Made by a program: the position numbers and the translations under genes. Positions 1 through 13,100 of a stretch of 64,000 nt of DNA are shown in pieces (positions within the stretch are counted from its first letter, which is position 1; the number at the start of each line of letters is the position of its first letter). A model generated the notes under the pieces. The model was given only the letters and a program-made list of their open reading frames with translations. It was not told the origin of the DNA and searched no databases. Origin of the DNA: Conchocele bisecta (lineage: Eukaryota > Mollusca > Bivalvia > Lucinida > Thyasiridae); NCBI GenBank assembly GCA_029237695.1, contig CM055266.1:6768064-6832063 (forward strand), written 5' to 3'.

Positions 1-174
1 ATGCAGAATTATCATACTGAATTTATTACATTATCACAGCCAAAATGGCTGTGATAATGTAATAAATTCAGTATAATAAAAGTTAATAAATTTATTCTTA
101 AATTGAAAATTTCTCCCTCAAAGTTTACTTTGCTGGAAAAGTATTCCTTGCAATTTTGATGAAATCGGCTGCTG
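1..174 (-). mobile_element. palindromic MITE family A, truncated by window edge
   Basis: Hairpin 'attacattatcacagcc'/'ggctgtgataatgtaat' plus the terminal part 'ttgcaattttgatgaaatcg'. Same family as 4354-4673, in the opposite orientation. Confidence 0.85.
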
Positions 175-410
175 GTATGTGAGAGTTGAATCCAGCTATA
201 CCCATTATAAAGGTAATAAGATTAGTACTAATCCTATTATTTTTGGGGAGTGGGGTTAGGTGACTGGTGTGGTTTGGACCTGGCACCAGATCAGGTTATT
301 CTAATTTCAGGGCTGAATATATTTTTTTTTCTGTAAATATCAGTTCTGATTGTGGGATTTACCCCATCACAACAGGTAAGATAATTATAGGACTCTGGAT
401 ACAATTCTTA
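165..410 (+). mobile_element. SINE-like element V fragment
   Basis: Shares 'gtgagagttgaatccagcta', 'ctggcaccagatcaggttat' and 'tctaatttcagggctgaata' with the copy at 5666. Confidence 0.6.
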
Positions 411-509
411 TTTTGACATACTGCTTTGTTCACTAAACCTTTTAAAATCTCAGATCCTGGTAACTATGTAAATTCTAAATGATCTAGCAAAATTGGTTCA
501 GTAGAACCA

Positions 510-868
510 GTGCTCCAGATAAGCTTCGTATCTAAAGCGTACTATACCCCCTGATTTCAAAATGATTGCGATTTTACTTTTGCAAATGGGTTATTGATTT
601 TTTTTTATTGCTAAATAGGGAACAAATTATAAAAAAAAATAACAAATTTAAACATTCAATTAATTGAGCTGCAAAAAGTGTTTGCTTTTTTGCAGATCAA
701 CTAAGTGAATTTTCAACTTTATGACAGTATTTTCACTACTCAATTTGAAAATCAATGCGTATTTTCACATTGCTGTGCGTATTTTGTACTCTCACCTTTG
801 ATAATCAATGCGTATTTAGCTACAATAATTGCGTAAAATACGCCAATACGCACCTTATCTGGAGCTCT
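510..868. mobile_element. diverged MITE with GCTCCAGATAAG ends
   Basis: Begins 'gtgctccagataagcttcgt' and ends 'cgcaccttatctggagctctg'. The ends match family M, but the interior (AT-rich, 'gcgtatttt' repeats) differs from the typical M body. Confidence 0.65.
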
Positions 869-944
869 GAGAACTGATGAAAATGGCCCACAAGAGATAA
901 CTAGAAAGGGAGAACAAGTCGAACCTTATTTTTTCTACAAAATC

Positions 945-987
945 ACCAGGTTGACTCGATGCCCAATGATGACTGTAGCCTGCTGAT
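945..987 (+). pseudogene. decayed partial duplicate of CCDC146 exon 5' end
   Basis: The 43 bases from 'caccag' match 1045-1087 (acceptor plus first 12 codons of the exon at 1050) with few differences, then diverge and soon meet a stop. The reading is VDSMPNDDCSLL against [12 protein letters not shown] in the exon. It is a tandem duplication of an intron-exon junction about 105 bp upstream of the active one. Confidence 0.8.
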
Positions 988-1049
988 GTATTGGTTGTCA
1001 CAGTAACTTACATGTGTACATAGTTGTTGAATGTTGTATATTTTACCAG

Positions 1050-1145
1050 GTGGACTCGATGCCCAAAGATGATGGCAGCCTGCTGAAAAAGAGGGAGGAG
1101 TTACAGAAGGAGGTGGAGCAAACAAAGAGGGCATTGGCCACTCAG
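1050..1145 (+). CDS. CCDC146: CCDC146 exon (first in window)
   Basis: A 96-bp, phase 0-0 exon between acceptor 'ttttaccag' and donor 'gtacac'. It reads [20 protein letters not shown] and ends LATQ. It is the start of a coiled-coil stretch. A decayed copy of its 5' end lies just upstream at about 945-987. Earlier exons are outside the window. Confidence 0.82.
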
Positions 1146-4100
1146 GTACACAGAATTTGGCGGGAAACAAACATTATTTTTATGTATGGGTACTTAACTT
1201 ATCAAAACCACAGTGAAAAAAATAGAAAAAAAAGAGCCAACAAAATTGTATTCAATGTTACAGGTGTTAACTGTCACATTTGGTCATCACGCATTTCATA
1301 TTTTCAGTGATTCTCTACTTTTACAACTGTTAAATGTGATGTGCCATGACTAAATAAGCGCAGCTGAAATTATGACCAAATCAGAGTCCATTATTATACA
1401 ATGCTCAACATCGGGTAGTTGGATTGGTCCATTGGCCGGCCAATACAATTGCGTGAATTTGAGGACAAATTTCGAAAACATGCTCAGAAGTCTTGACAAT
1501 CGCTGAGCCTACAAGCATGATGCAAGTAAAGTATCGGTCACGCCGTGTAGTAAGGGTGCCTGGCACCAGATCAGAACACTGTCTTTCAGTGCCGAATGTT
1601 TTAATTATGAATGTACGGTGTTCCCACACTGTTGAATGAATGTAAAACCCCATTCAATTAACCAATACAATCCACGAAATAAACCTCTGTATCGTTATAT
1701 GTGGTTATGACTGGAGAAATGGCGCTTATGGGTTTTGTGACTAGTGTAGATCCAGATCAGCCTGTGCATCCGCACAGTCTGATCAGGATCTGCACTAGTC
1801 GCCATTTCATCAATGAGTGCTACATGAGTGTGCTATTTGATCAGGAGCTACACTGGCCACGAATCGGAGAAGCCACATTTCTCACGTCACAGCCATACAT
1901 TTGGCCACTTACAGCCGATTTCCATTCCAGAACTCACTGACTGCCGTGGAACATGTGCGACTGGAGGCGAGTGCCGCCGAGGAGCAGAATCTCCTCTACA
2001 ACCAGAGTGACCTTCGTATAGAGGTCGTTGAACTCACCCGCCTCGCAGCAATCAAGGTATGCTCAACATGGGGGTTACAGAGCTCCAGATAAATTTTGTA
2101 CCTAAAGAGCAAAAACCACATTCAATTTGTGAATTCTGTAAGAGTTTCTCAATTCTGTCCTAGTAACTTTCATATGCCTTGAAGGATCACCCTAGGTACA
2201 TAGTTGTGCACAAATGCCACACACCCATACTGCTCTTAATATGACATTGAAATTTAGAAATTTTTATTTTTTACGAGTTTCTCAATTATGCTTGACCTTT
2301 CGACCTTCACAACTGTGCTTATGAATAAGTTTGCCACAATTTCTCCAATCTGCCACCGGAGGCATTCGTGTGCCGACAGGCCCACATTTTCTTTTTTTTT
2401 CTAATTGACTAACTTGCGATACTGTTAAACCCTCAAACAGGCAGATGAGCGGGAACAGAAAGCCAGAGACTTTATGAGAGCAGAAATGAGGTTCCACAAA
2501 GCCGTAGAAGACTTGAAGACCAAACAATTACAAATTCAGGACCATCAAAAGAAATACCAAGAAATGCAAATAAAGTAAATCATGTTAGTCACTGGTTGTA
2601 CATTGTTTTGACAATGTGCTGTAAACTTTAACAATCAAATAGTTATTAGAATGATAAACATGTTTATATCTCTGCCCAGATATAGCTATAATCGTGATTT
2701 GCCGCATGGTCTGAAGCAGACCATGCGGCAAATCATGATTATAGCTATATCTGGGCAGAGATATGAATTTATCCCGTCAACACAGTGCGTATGTGCCGTG
2801 AAACACGGTGCCGTGAAATATTTTTGATATCCAGTCAATACAATTTTTGCATTTTACAGCCATTTGTAGGTGTTGACGTGATAAATAGAATAGTAGGTTA
2901 GTGCCGTGAATGGGAAAAAATATCTGGCGCGGCACGGAAACGGGATGTGCTCGGCAGAGCCTCGCCCATCCCGTTTGCTGAGCCTTGCCAGATATTTTTT
3001 CCCATTCACGGCACTAACCTACTATTCTCTATCTATTTTCCTTATTTCTGAACCAAAGTATATGTTGTGACCACTCATTTGAACCGTCTTGGCGAGACGG
3101 TTCAAATGAGTGGTCACAACATATACTTCTGATGAGAAATAAAGAAATTCTTGAGCCTTGCCAGATATTTTTTCCCATTCACGGCACTAACCTACTATTC
3201 TCTATATCATGACCCTCTTAATTTTTCACCAGCTTGAATTTATGTATGTTAATTCACAGAAAATATCTCGAAATCATTTGTTTGCAGCAGAAATATATGA
3301 TGCGTTGATGCTTATGCAATTGTTTTGTTAATTTCCAGATTGCGTGATTTTGCCAAGTTGTACGATGTGATCAAGAATGAGCGAAACAAATGTGTGAACC
3401 TGATACAGACAAGCACACAGAAGGCCGCAGAGATGAGGGAGAAAATTAAAATTCTACAAAATGAAATAGAAATTCTACGCACTGCCGTAACACAAAAAGA
3501 CAGGTATACATTATTCAGTCTTTCTCGGGTGAGATTTTGTGTTTTCTAGTGAGCATTTTTTATGGTTATATAACTTTTACCTCAAATTATGTTCTGACCT
3601 GCATGAAAAAATAATCCGAAAATGTCTTAAGAATTAATTTGTTTCTAGCAAATGCATATTTTACCTTTTCCAACCAATGTTCATTATCGAGTCGCCTAAT
3701 CTTGTTAATTTAATAAAAAAAAAAAGGTTAAATATTCTACTTGATTATGGATAGAATCTTTACAGTTGTAAATCAAACACAGTACCTTTATTTCTCCCGT
3801 CAACACAGTGCGTATATGCCGTGAAACACGGTGCCATGAAACATTTTTGATATCCAGTCAATATTATTTTTGCACTTTACAGCCATTTGTAGGTGTTGAC
3901 GGGATAAATAGAATAGTAGGTTAGTGCCGTGAATGTGAAAAAATATCTGGCGCGGCACGGAAACGGGATGTGCTCGGCAGAGCCTCGCCCATCCCGTTTC
4001 CTGAGCCTTGCCAGATATTTTTTCCCATTCACGGCACTAACCTACTATTCTCTATTTCTGGTGACTTACCTGTTTCATTCTTACAGACACCTACAGAAAC

Positions 4101-7100
4101 AGAGATTAAAACACATGAACAGTATAGTAATGAGAGACAGTTTACGGAATGAAGTTGCTAAGCAACAGAGAATTGAAGAAGAAATGCACGACACACGTGA
4201 TCAACAGAAAATGGACATTTCCAAATTGAACGCTATGATAAATCATTCAGAAGAAATGATGACGAAATTGAGAAATCGGTATGAAAATTCAATCACACAC
4301 AGAAATGAAAGGTTAGTATGGCGCCACTAATGCTTCACATAGAGAATATATACCAGTAGCCTATTTCACCAAAATTGCAAAGTATACTTATCTCGCTAAG
4401 TATACTTTGAGGGCGAAATTTTCAATTTAAGGATAAATTTATTAATTTTTATTGTACTGAATTTATGACATTATCACGGCCATTTTTGGCTGTGATAATG
4501 ATAATGTAATAAATTCAGTATAATAATTCTGCATACTTTTAATCATCAAATATATGCAGTCGTTAGTTCTATATGAAATAATGCATTGCAGGAAAAATAA
4601 ATTATTACTCCCTCAAAGTACACTTTGCTAGATATATAAAGTATGCTTTGCAATTTTGGTGAAATTGGCTACAGGGTAGTCTCTTTTGATATCAAGTTTA
4701 TATGAGACAAGGCTAGGAAACGCGTAGGAATTCCTCGCTGAGTCTAATAACTTGATATCAACAGACACTAGGCTGGTATTCTATTTATCAGGAAACATTT
4801 TATGCTAGCCGATGGACATTTATAAAATAATTTTCATTGAAAAGAAGGCGGGCTTGGTTATGGTGTGTCATTACAATGTCATTGAGTAATGTCAGGTGAC
4901 GCAGTTCAACCAATATTATGTCGGTTTTCAATTTGTTGTAACCCGGATATTCATCAGGTCAATGCCTGATAGGTCATTATGTTATCAGTCAGTATGTATT
5001 CGGCCAAAACAACGTCGTTACTGAGAAACTGGATTTTGTAACATTTTGTTGCCAGTGTAGATCGTGTAGCCGATTTCACCAAAATATCATTTATTTTTCC
5101 CTGAAATGCATTATTTCATATAGAACTAACCGTTGCATATATTATTTGATGATTAAAAGTATGCAGAATTATTATACTGAATTTATTACATTATCACAGC
5201 CAAAATGGCTGTGATAATGTAATAAATTCAGTATAATAAAAATTAATAAATTTCTCCCTCAAATACTTTGCTAGAAAAGTATACTTTGCAATGTTGGTGA
5301 AATAGGCGACTGATCATCATGACATTGTGTTCTACAATCAGGTATTAACCCTTATACCGCTACTCACAACAATTGTCGTCTGCTGTTGCTTTTATATCTT
5401 GCCTTATTTCTCAATAAAAACATGGTTTGACAGCACTTCGGAAATGATTCTGAAGTGCTGTCAAAGCATGTTTTTGATGATAAAAATAGAAAATAAACAG
5501 CAGACGACAAAAGAAATAAGATAGCGGTCTAAGGGTTAACCATTACACCCCTAAATATAAATGACAAGCGATGTGTTTTGTACTTTAATAAGAAGATGTG
5601 ACGGTTTTCATGAAAAATATTATATTCCACATTTGCTCATTTTTCCCCAATTTGTGTAAGTATTCTTCTCCATGTCAACGCCCTGTGCAGGCACCGGGGC
5701 GGGATCAACTGATCCTGAGAATAGTGCTGCAGTAGCCATTGCTTGTCGTAAAAGGCAACTAAACTGGCTTAACGATTGGGTTCATACTTTCCGGAACCCA
5801 CTATACCGGATTTGGCCCTCACGTACATTTTTGGCTTTATTGTATGTGAGAGTTGAGTCAGGCTATGCCCCATATATAAAAGTAATATTAGCGCTAATCC
5901 TATTACTTTTAGGGGATGGGATAAATGATGCTGGTGTGGCGAGGGCCTGGCACCAGATCAGGTTGTTCTAATTTCAGGACTGAATATATATTTTGATTGT
6001 AAATATTGAGTTCTGAAGTTGGGATTTACCCCCCTCGGACAGGTGGATACGGGACACGACCCCGTTGACCCGTCTGCGTGTAGACTCCCTGAGGCTTGTA
6101 CCTCTATGTCAGAAAAGCGGACGTTAAACCCTATTCACTCACTCACTCTCCATGTCAACATGGTAGGTGGAGAGAGTATTTTATCCCGTCAACACAGTGT
6201 GTATGTGCCGTGAAACATTTTTGATATCCTGTCAATACGACCTAATCACTGCGTATGAATATGTGCGGTGGCTGGGGTTATATTTTTGCATTTTACAGCC
6301 ATTTGTAGGCGTTGACGGGATAAATGGAATAGTAGGTTAGTGCCGTGAATGGGAAAAAATATCTGGTGCGGCACGGAAACGGGATGTGCTCGGCAGAGCC
6401 TCGCCCATCCCGTTTCCTGAGCCTTGCCAGATATTTTTCCCATTTACGGCACTAACCTACTACATGTATTCTCTATTTAACCACATTTTATCAATTTGAT
6501 TAACATATCTCTATTTTCAGGGGTATAAAGTTGATTGAACGAAATGAAGAAGTTTGTATTTTCTATGAAAAAGTCAATATTCAAGGTAAGGATTGATTTA
6601 TGTGAATGTCGTGTGTCCAATTTATAATCATATTTGGAATGATCTCACATTTGCTGATATTATGATACTTTTTGTAAATGAGACACGCCATGTGCATTTG
6701 TACCTTCGGAAGTCTGCATAATTTCATTAAAGACGTTTACAAACTTTACAAGATTTTTTTCATAAATAAAGTCAAAAGTTGACAAAATTTTCAGAGTACA
6801 TGTGGAATATATTTCTGCATGTACCCTGCAAATTTTGTCAACTTATGATGTCATTTACAGAAAATATGACATTTTCTGTAATATATTTCATGAAATTACG
6901 CAGATGTCCAAAGGTACAAAGACACATGGCATGTCTCAATGATAACAGAATTTTCAGAGCACAGGTTCTATTATTTTAACCCCATGTAGTGGTTTAACCC
7001 TTACAGTGTTGAATTAAAATTTGTCGTCTGCTGTTTATTTTTTATTTTCCATTTTTCTTATCAAAAACATGCTTTGACAGCAGTTTAGAATCATTTCCAA

Positions 7101-10100
7101 TGGAAATGATTCTAAAGTGCTGTCAAACCAAGTTTTCATTGAGAAATAAGACAAAACATGAAACAAAAGCAGGCGACAATTTTCGTTTCCCGCATTCTAA
7201 GGTTTAACTCTGCAACTGAATAGTGGTTTTGGAAATTATTGTATTGTGTTGCAACAGACTTGGCACCAAACTCAGATATTGTCGATTCTAGTATTACAAT
7301 GTAAACTGTTTAATTTTCGCCATTAGTTGTGTACATGACAACTTATTGATTCTTGCTATGGCTGACTTGGATTTTTTTTATTGCGTTGTCAGGGGATGGG
7401 TCATTCACTTTTTCTTCATTCACTTTTTATTGTATTGTGATAGATTTAGCACCAGACTCCGATCTTGTCGATATAACTATTACAATTATAACTGTTTAAT
7501 TTTGGTCATTGTGAAACTAAACACTTATTGATTCTTGTTTCCACAGACCAGATGATCCGGAATGGCAACGTGGAGCTACAGGGCCGAGAGGAGGAAATTC
7601 GCTTCATCAATATGCAGATGAACGAGGAGAAACGCTCCATTGGCCTGCTCCGAGCTCAACTGCCGAATAAATGCAACCTCGAGGAGGAACAAGTCACACT
7701 ACAAGAACAGGTGAGATTTTTGAGAAAATTTCTGAGAATGCTCGAAATCAGCAAGTTGTATTGGTCGAGGCAGAGGTGTGCTCAGTCTTGGCCAATCAAA
7801 CTGCCTGATATGCCTGACATGCTGGATATAACCAAATACACAATATTGGAGATCCCAAACTAAATATAGCCCTTGTATATAACATATTTAGCAGTTCGAG
7901 GAGCCCATAGATGTATACACATGTGTAGTGATGGGGTTTACCAGAAAAATAATCTCGGATATCTCCATGCGAAATGTAGTCACTGTGTATAACAGATTCA
8001 TCAGTGCCAGGACCCCATAGATGTATATATGTGTGTTGTGATGAGTCTTTCCATAACAAAATGTTGGATATCCCCATGCTAAATATAGTCATTACGTATA
8101 TAACAATTGCAGCAATGCCAGTACATCAAAACAGATGGAAACATGTGTGTAGTGATGGGTTTTCCTATAACAAAATATTACAGCTGCAGCAGTGCCAGGA
8201 CCTCATAGATGTGTATGTGTGTAGGGATCGATTTTCCCCGAACAAAATATTGACTTTTCCCATGCTAAATAGGGTCATTGTGTATTACAGCTGCAGCAGT
8301 GCCAGGACCTCGTAGATGTGTATGTGTGTAGGGATCGATTTTCCCCGAACAAAATATTGAATTTTCCCGATGCTAAATAGGGCCATTGTGTATTACAGCT
8401 GCAGCATGCCAGGACCCTCGATGTGTATGTGTAGGGATCGATTTTCCCCGAACAAAATATTGAATCCTATGCGAATTTTCCCATGCTAAATAGGGCCATT
8501 GTATTACAGCTGCAGCAGTGCCAGGACCTCGTAGATGTAGTGTGTAGGGATCGATTTTCCCCGAATAACAAAATATTGAATTTTCCCATGCTAAATAGGG
8601 TCATTGTGTATTACAGCTGCGGCAGTGCCAGGACCTCATAGATGTGTATGTGTGTAGGGATCGATTTTCCCCGAACAAAATATTGAATTTTCCCATGCTA
8701 AATAGGGCCATTGTGTATTACAGCTGCAGCAGTGCCAGGACCTCGTAGATGTGTATGTGTGTAGGGATCGATCCCCGATCCCGAACAAAATATTGAATTT
8801 TTCCCATGCGAAATATGTCGTTTTTCCCCACAAAATTGTGTATACAGCTCTGCGCAGTGCCAGACCCTCATAGATGTGTATGTGTGTAGGGATCGATTTT
8901 CCCCGAACAAAATATTGAATTTTCCCATGCTAAATAGGGTCATTGTGTATTACAGCTGCGGCAGTGCCAGGACCTCATAGATGTGTATGTGTGTAGGGAT
9001 ACGATTTTCCCCGAACAAAATATTGAATTTTCCCATGCTAAATAGGGTCATTGTGTATTACAGCTGCGGCAGTGCCAGGACCTCATAGATGTGTATGTGT
9101 GTAGGGATCGATTTTCCCCGAACAAAATATTGAATTTTCCCATGCTAAATAGGGTCCATTGTGTATTACAGCTGCGGCAGTGCCAGGACCTCATAGATGT
9201 GTATGTGTGTAGGGATCGATTTTCCCCGAACAAAATATTGAATTTTCCCATGCTAAATAGGGTCATTGTGTATTACAGCTGCGGCAGTGCCAGGACCTCA
9301 TAGATGTGTATGTGTGTAGGGATCGATTTTCCCCGAATTCTAAAACAAAATATTGAATTTTTCCATGCTAAATAGGGTCATTGTGTATTACAGCTGCGGC
9401 AGTGCCAGGACCTCATAGATGTGTATGTGTGTAGTTTTGGATCAGATTTTCCCCGAACAAAATATGAATTTTATTCCCATAGCTAAATAGGGTCATTGTG
9501 TATTACAGCTGCGGCAGTGCCAGGACCTCATAAGGTGTATGTGTGTAGGGATCGATTTTCCCCGAAACAAAATATGAATCCATGCTAAATAGTCATTGTG
9601 TATTACAGCTGCGGCAGTGCCAGGACCTCATAGATGTGTATGTGTGTAGGGATCGATTTTCCCCGAACAAAATATTGAATTTTCCCATGCTAAATAGGGT
9701 CATTGTGTATTACAGCTGCGGCAGTGCCAGGACCTCATAGATGTGTATGTGTGTAGGGATCGATTTTCCCCGAACAAAATATTGAATTTTCCCATGCTAA
9801 ATAGGGTCCATTGTGTATTACAGCTGCGCAGTGCCAGGACCTCATAGATGTGTATGTGTGTAGGATCGATTTTCCCGAACAAAATATTGAATTTTCCCAT
9901 GCTAAATAGGGTCATTGTGAATTACAGCTGCGGTCAGTGCCAGGACCTCATAGATGTGTATGTGTGTAGGGATCGATTTTCCCCCGAACAAAATATTGAA
10001 TTTTCCCATGCTAAATAGTCATTGTATTACAGCTGCGGCAGTGCCAGGACCTCATAGATGTGTATGTGTGTAGGGATCGATTTTCCCCGAACAAAATATT

Positions 10101-13100
10101 GAATTTTCCCATGCTAAATAGGGCCATTGTGTATTACAGCTGCGGCAGTGCCAGGACCTCATAGATGTGTATGTGTGTAGGGATCGATTTTCCCCGAACA
10201 AAATATTGAATTTTCCCATGCTAAATAGGGTCATTGTGTATTACAGCTGCAGCAGTGCCAGGACCTCATAGATGTGTATGTGTGTAGGGATCGGTTTTCC
10301 CCGAACAAAATATTGAATTTTCCCATGCTAAATAGGGCCATTGTGTATTACAGCTGCAGCAGTGCCAGGACCTCGTAGATGTGTATGTGTGTAGGGATCG
10401 ATTTTCCCCCGAACAAAAATATTGAATTTCCCATGCTAAATAGCCATTGTGTATTACAGCTGCAGCAGTGCCGAGACCTCATAGATGTATGTGTGAAGGG
10501 ATCGGTTTTCCCCGAACAAAATATTGAATTTTCCCATGCTAAATAGGGCCATTGTGTATTACAGCTGCAGCAGTGCCAGGACCTCGTATGTGTAGTGTGT
10601 ATGGGATCGATCCCCGAACAAAATATTGAATTTTCCCATGCTAAATAGGGCCATTGTGTATTACAGCTGCAGCAGTGCCAGACCTCGTATGTGTATGTGT
10701 GTAGGGATCGATTTTCCCCGAACAAAAATATTGAATTTTCTATGCTATAGGGCCATTGTGTATTACAGCTGCAGCAGTGCCAGGACCTCGTAGATGTGTA
10801 TGTGTGTAGGGATCGGATTTTCCCCGAACAAAATATTGAATTTTCCCATGCTAAAATAGGGCCATTGTGTATTACAGCTGCAGCAGTGCCAGGACCTCAT
10901 AGATGTGTATGTGTGTAGGGATCGATTTTCCCCGAACAAAATATTGAATTTTCCCATGCTAAATAGGGCCATTGTGTATTACAGCTGCAGCAGTGCCAGG
11001 ACCTCGTAGATGTGTATGTGTGTAGGGATCGATTTTCCCGAACAAAATATTGAATTTTCCCATGCTAAATAGGGCATTGTGTATTACAGCTGCAGCAGTG
11101 CCAGGACCTCGTAAGATGTGTATTGTGTAGGGATCGATTTTTTCCCCGAACAAAATATTGAATTTTTTTTTTGCATGCTAAATAGGGCCATTGTGTATTA
11201 CAGCTGCAGCAGTGCCAGGACCTCGTAGATGTGTATGTGTGTAGGGATCGATTTTCCCCGAACAAAATATTGAATTTTCCCATGCTAAATAGGGTCATTG
11301 TGTATTACAGCTGCAGCAGTGCCAGGACCTCGTAGATGTGTATGTGTGTAGGGATCGATTTTCCCCGAACAAAATATTGAATTTTTCCCATGCTAAATAG
11401 GGTCATTGTGTATTACAGCTGCAGCAGTGCCAGGACCTCGTAGATGTGTATGTGTGTAGGGATCGGTTTTCCCCGAACAAAATATTGAATTTTCCCATGC
11501 TAAATAGGGTCATTGTGTATTACAGCTGCAGCAGTGCCAGGACCATCGAGATGTGTATGTGTAGGGATCGTCCCCCCGAACAAAATAGTTGATTTTCCCA
11601 TCTAGGTTTTCCATTGTGTATTACAAAAGCTGCAGCAGTGCCAAGGACCTTTTCCCGTATGTGTATGGTAGGGATCGTCCCCGAAACAAAATATGTATTT
11701 TCCATTGCTAAATAGGGTCATTGTTTTATTACAGCTGCAGCAGTGCCAGGACCTCGTAGATGTGTATGTGTGTAGGGATCGATTTTCCCCGAACAAAATA
11801 TTGAATTTTCCCATGCTAAATAGGGTCATTGTGTATTACAGCTGCAGCAGTGCCAGGACCTCGTAGATGTATGTGTGTAGGATCGTTTTCCTTTTTCCCC
11901 CGAACAAAATATTGAATTTTTCCCATGCTAAATAGGGTCATTGTGTATTACAGCTGCAGCAGTGCCAGGACCTCGTAGATGTGTATGTGTGTAGGGATCG
12001 ATTTTCCCCGAACAAAATATTGAATTTTCCCATGCTAAATAGGGTCATTGTGTATTACAGCTGCGGCAGTGCCAGGACCTCGTAGATGTGTATGTGTGTA
12101 GGGATCGATTTTCCCAGAACAAAATATTGAATTTTCCCATGCTAAATAGGGTCAATTGTGTATTACAGCTGCGGCAGTGCCAGGACCTCGTAGATGTTGT
12201 AGGATTCGTTTTCCCAACAAATATTGAATTTTCCCATGCATAGGGTCAGTGTATTACAGCTGCAGGCAGTGCCAGACCTCGTATGTTATTGTTTTTGATC
12301 GTTTTCCCCGAACAAAATATTGAATTTCATCTAAAATAGGGTCATTGTGTATTACAGCTGCAGCAGTGCCAGGACCTCATAGATGTGTAGTGTTGTAGGG
12401 ATCGATTTTCCCCGAACAAAATATTGAATTTTCCCATGCTAAATAGGGTCATTGTGTATTACAGCTGCAGCAGTGCCAGGACCTCATAGATGTGTAATGT
12501 GTGTAGGGATCGATTTTCCCCGAACAAAATATTGAATTTTCCCATGCTAAATAGGGCCATTGTGTATTACAGCTGCAGCAGTGCCAGGACCTCGTAGATG
12601 TGTATGTGTGTAGGGATCGATTTTCCCCGAACAAAATATTGAATTTTCCCATGCTAAATAGGGCCATTGTGTATTACAGCTGCAGCAGTGCCAGGACCTC
12701 GTAGATGTGTAATGTGTGAGGGATCGGTTTTCCCGAACAAAATACAAAAAAATTGTGAATTTTCCCATGCTAAATAGGGCCATTGTGTATTACAGCTGCA
12801 GCAGTGCCAGGACCTCGTAGATGTGTATGTGTGTAGGGATCGATTTTCCCCGAACAAAATATTGAATTTTCCCATGCTAAATAGGGTCATTGTGTATTAC
12901 AGCTGCAGCAGTGCCAGGAACCTCGTAGATGTGTATGTGTGTAGGGATCGATTTTCCCCGAACAAAATATTGAATTTTCCCATGCTAAATAGGGCCATTG
13001 TGTATTACAGCTGCAGCAGTGCCAGGACCTCATAGATGTGAAGGGATGTCCCCGAACAAAATATTGTAGAAATAGGGGCGATTCGTGCATCCCCAGACTA

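Noticed and set aside
3929..4086. Upstream extension of the exon at 4087 in an open frame from 3929
   Set aside because: The extension lies in composite element B, present twice more in non-coding positions, and a good acceptor lies at 4081-4086.
5700..5800. tRNA-like head of the V element
   Set aside because: I could not fit A and B boxes or a cloverleaf, so no tRNA or tRNA-derived claim is made.
5672..5971. 99-codon open frame
   Set aside because: Lies in the SINE-like V element, other copies of which are broken in this frame.
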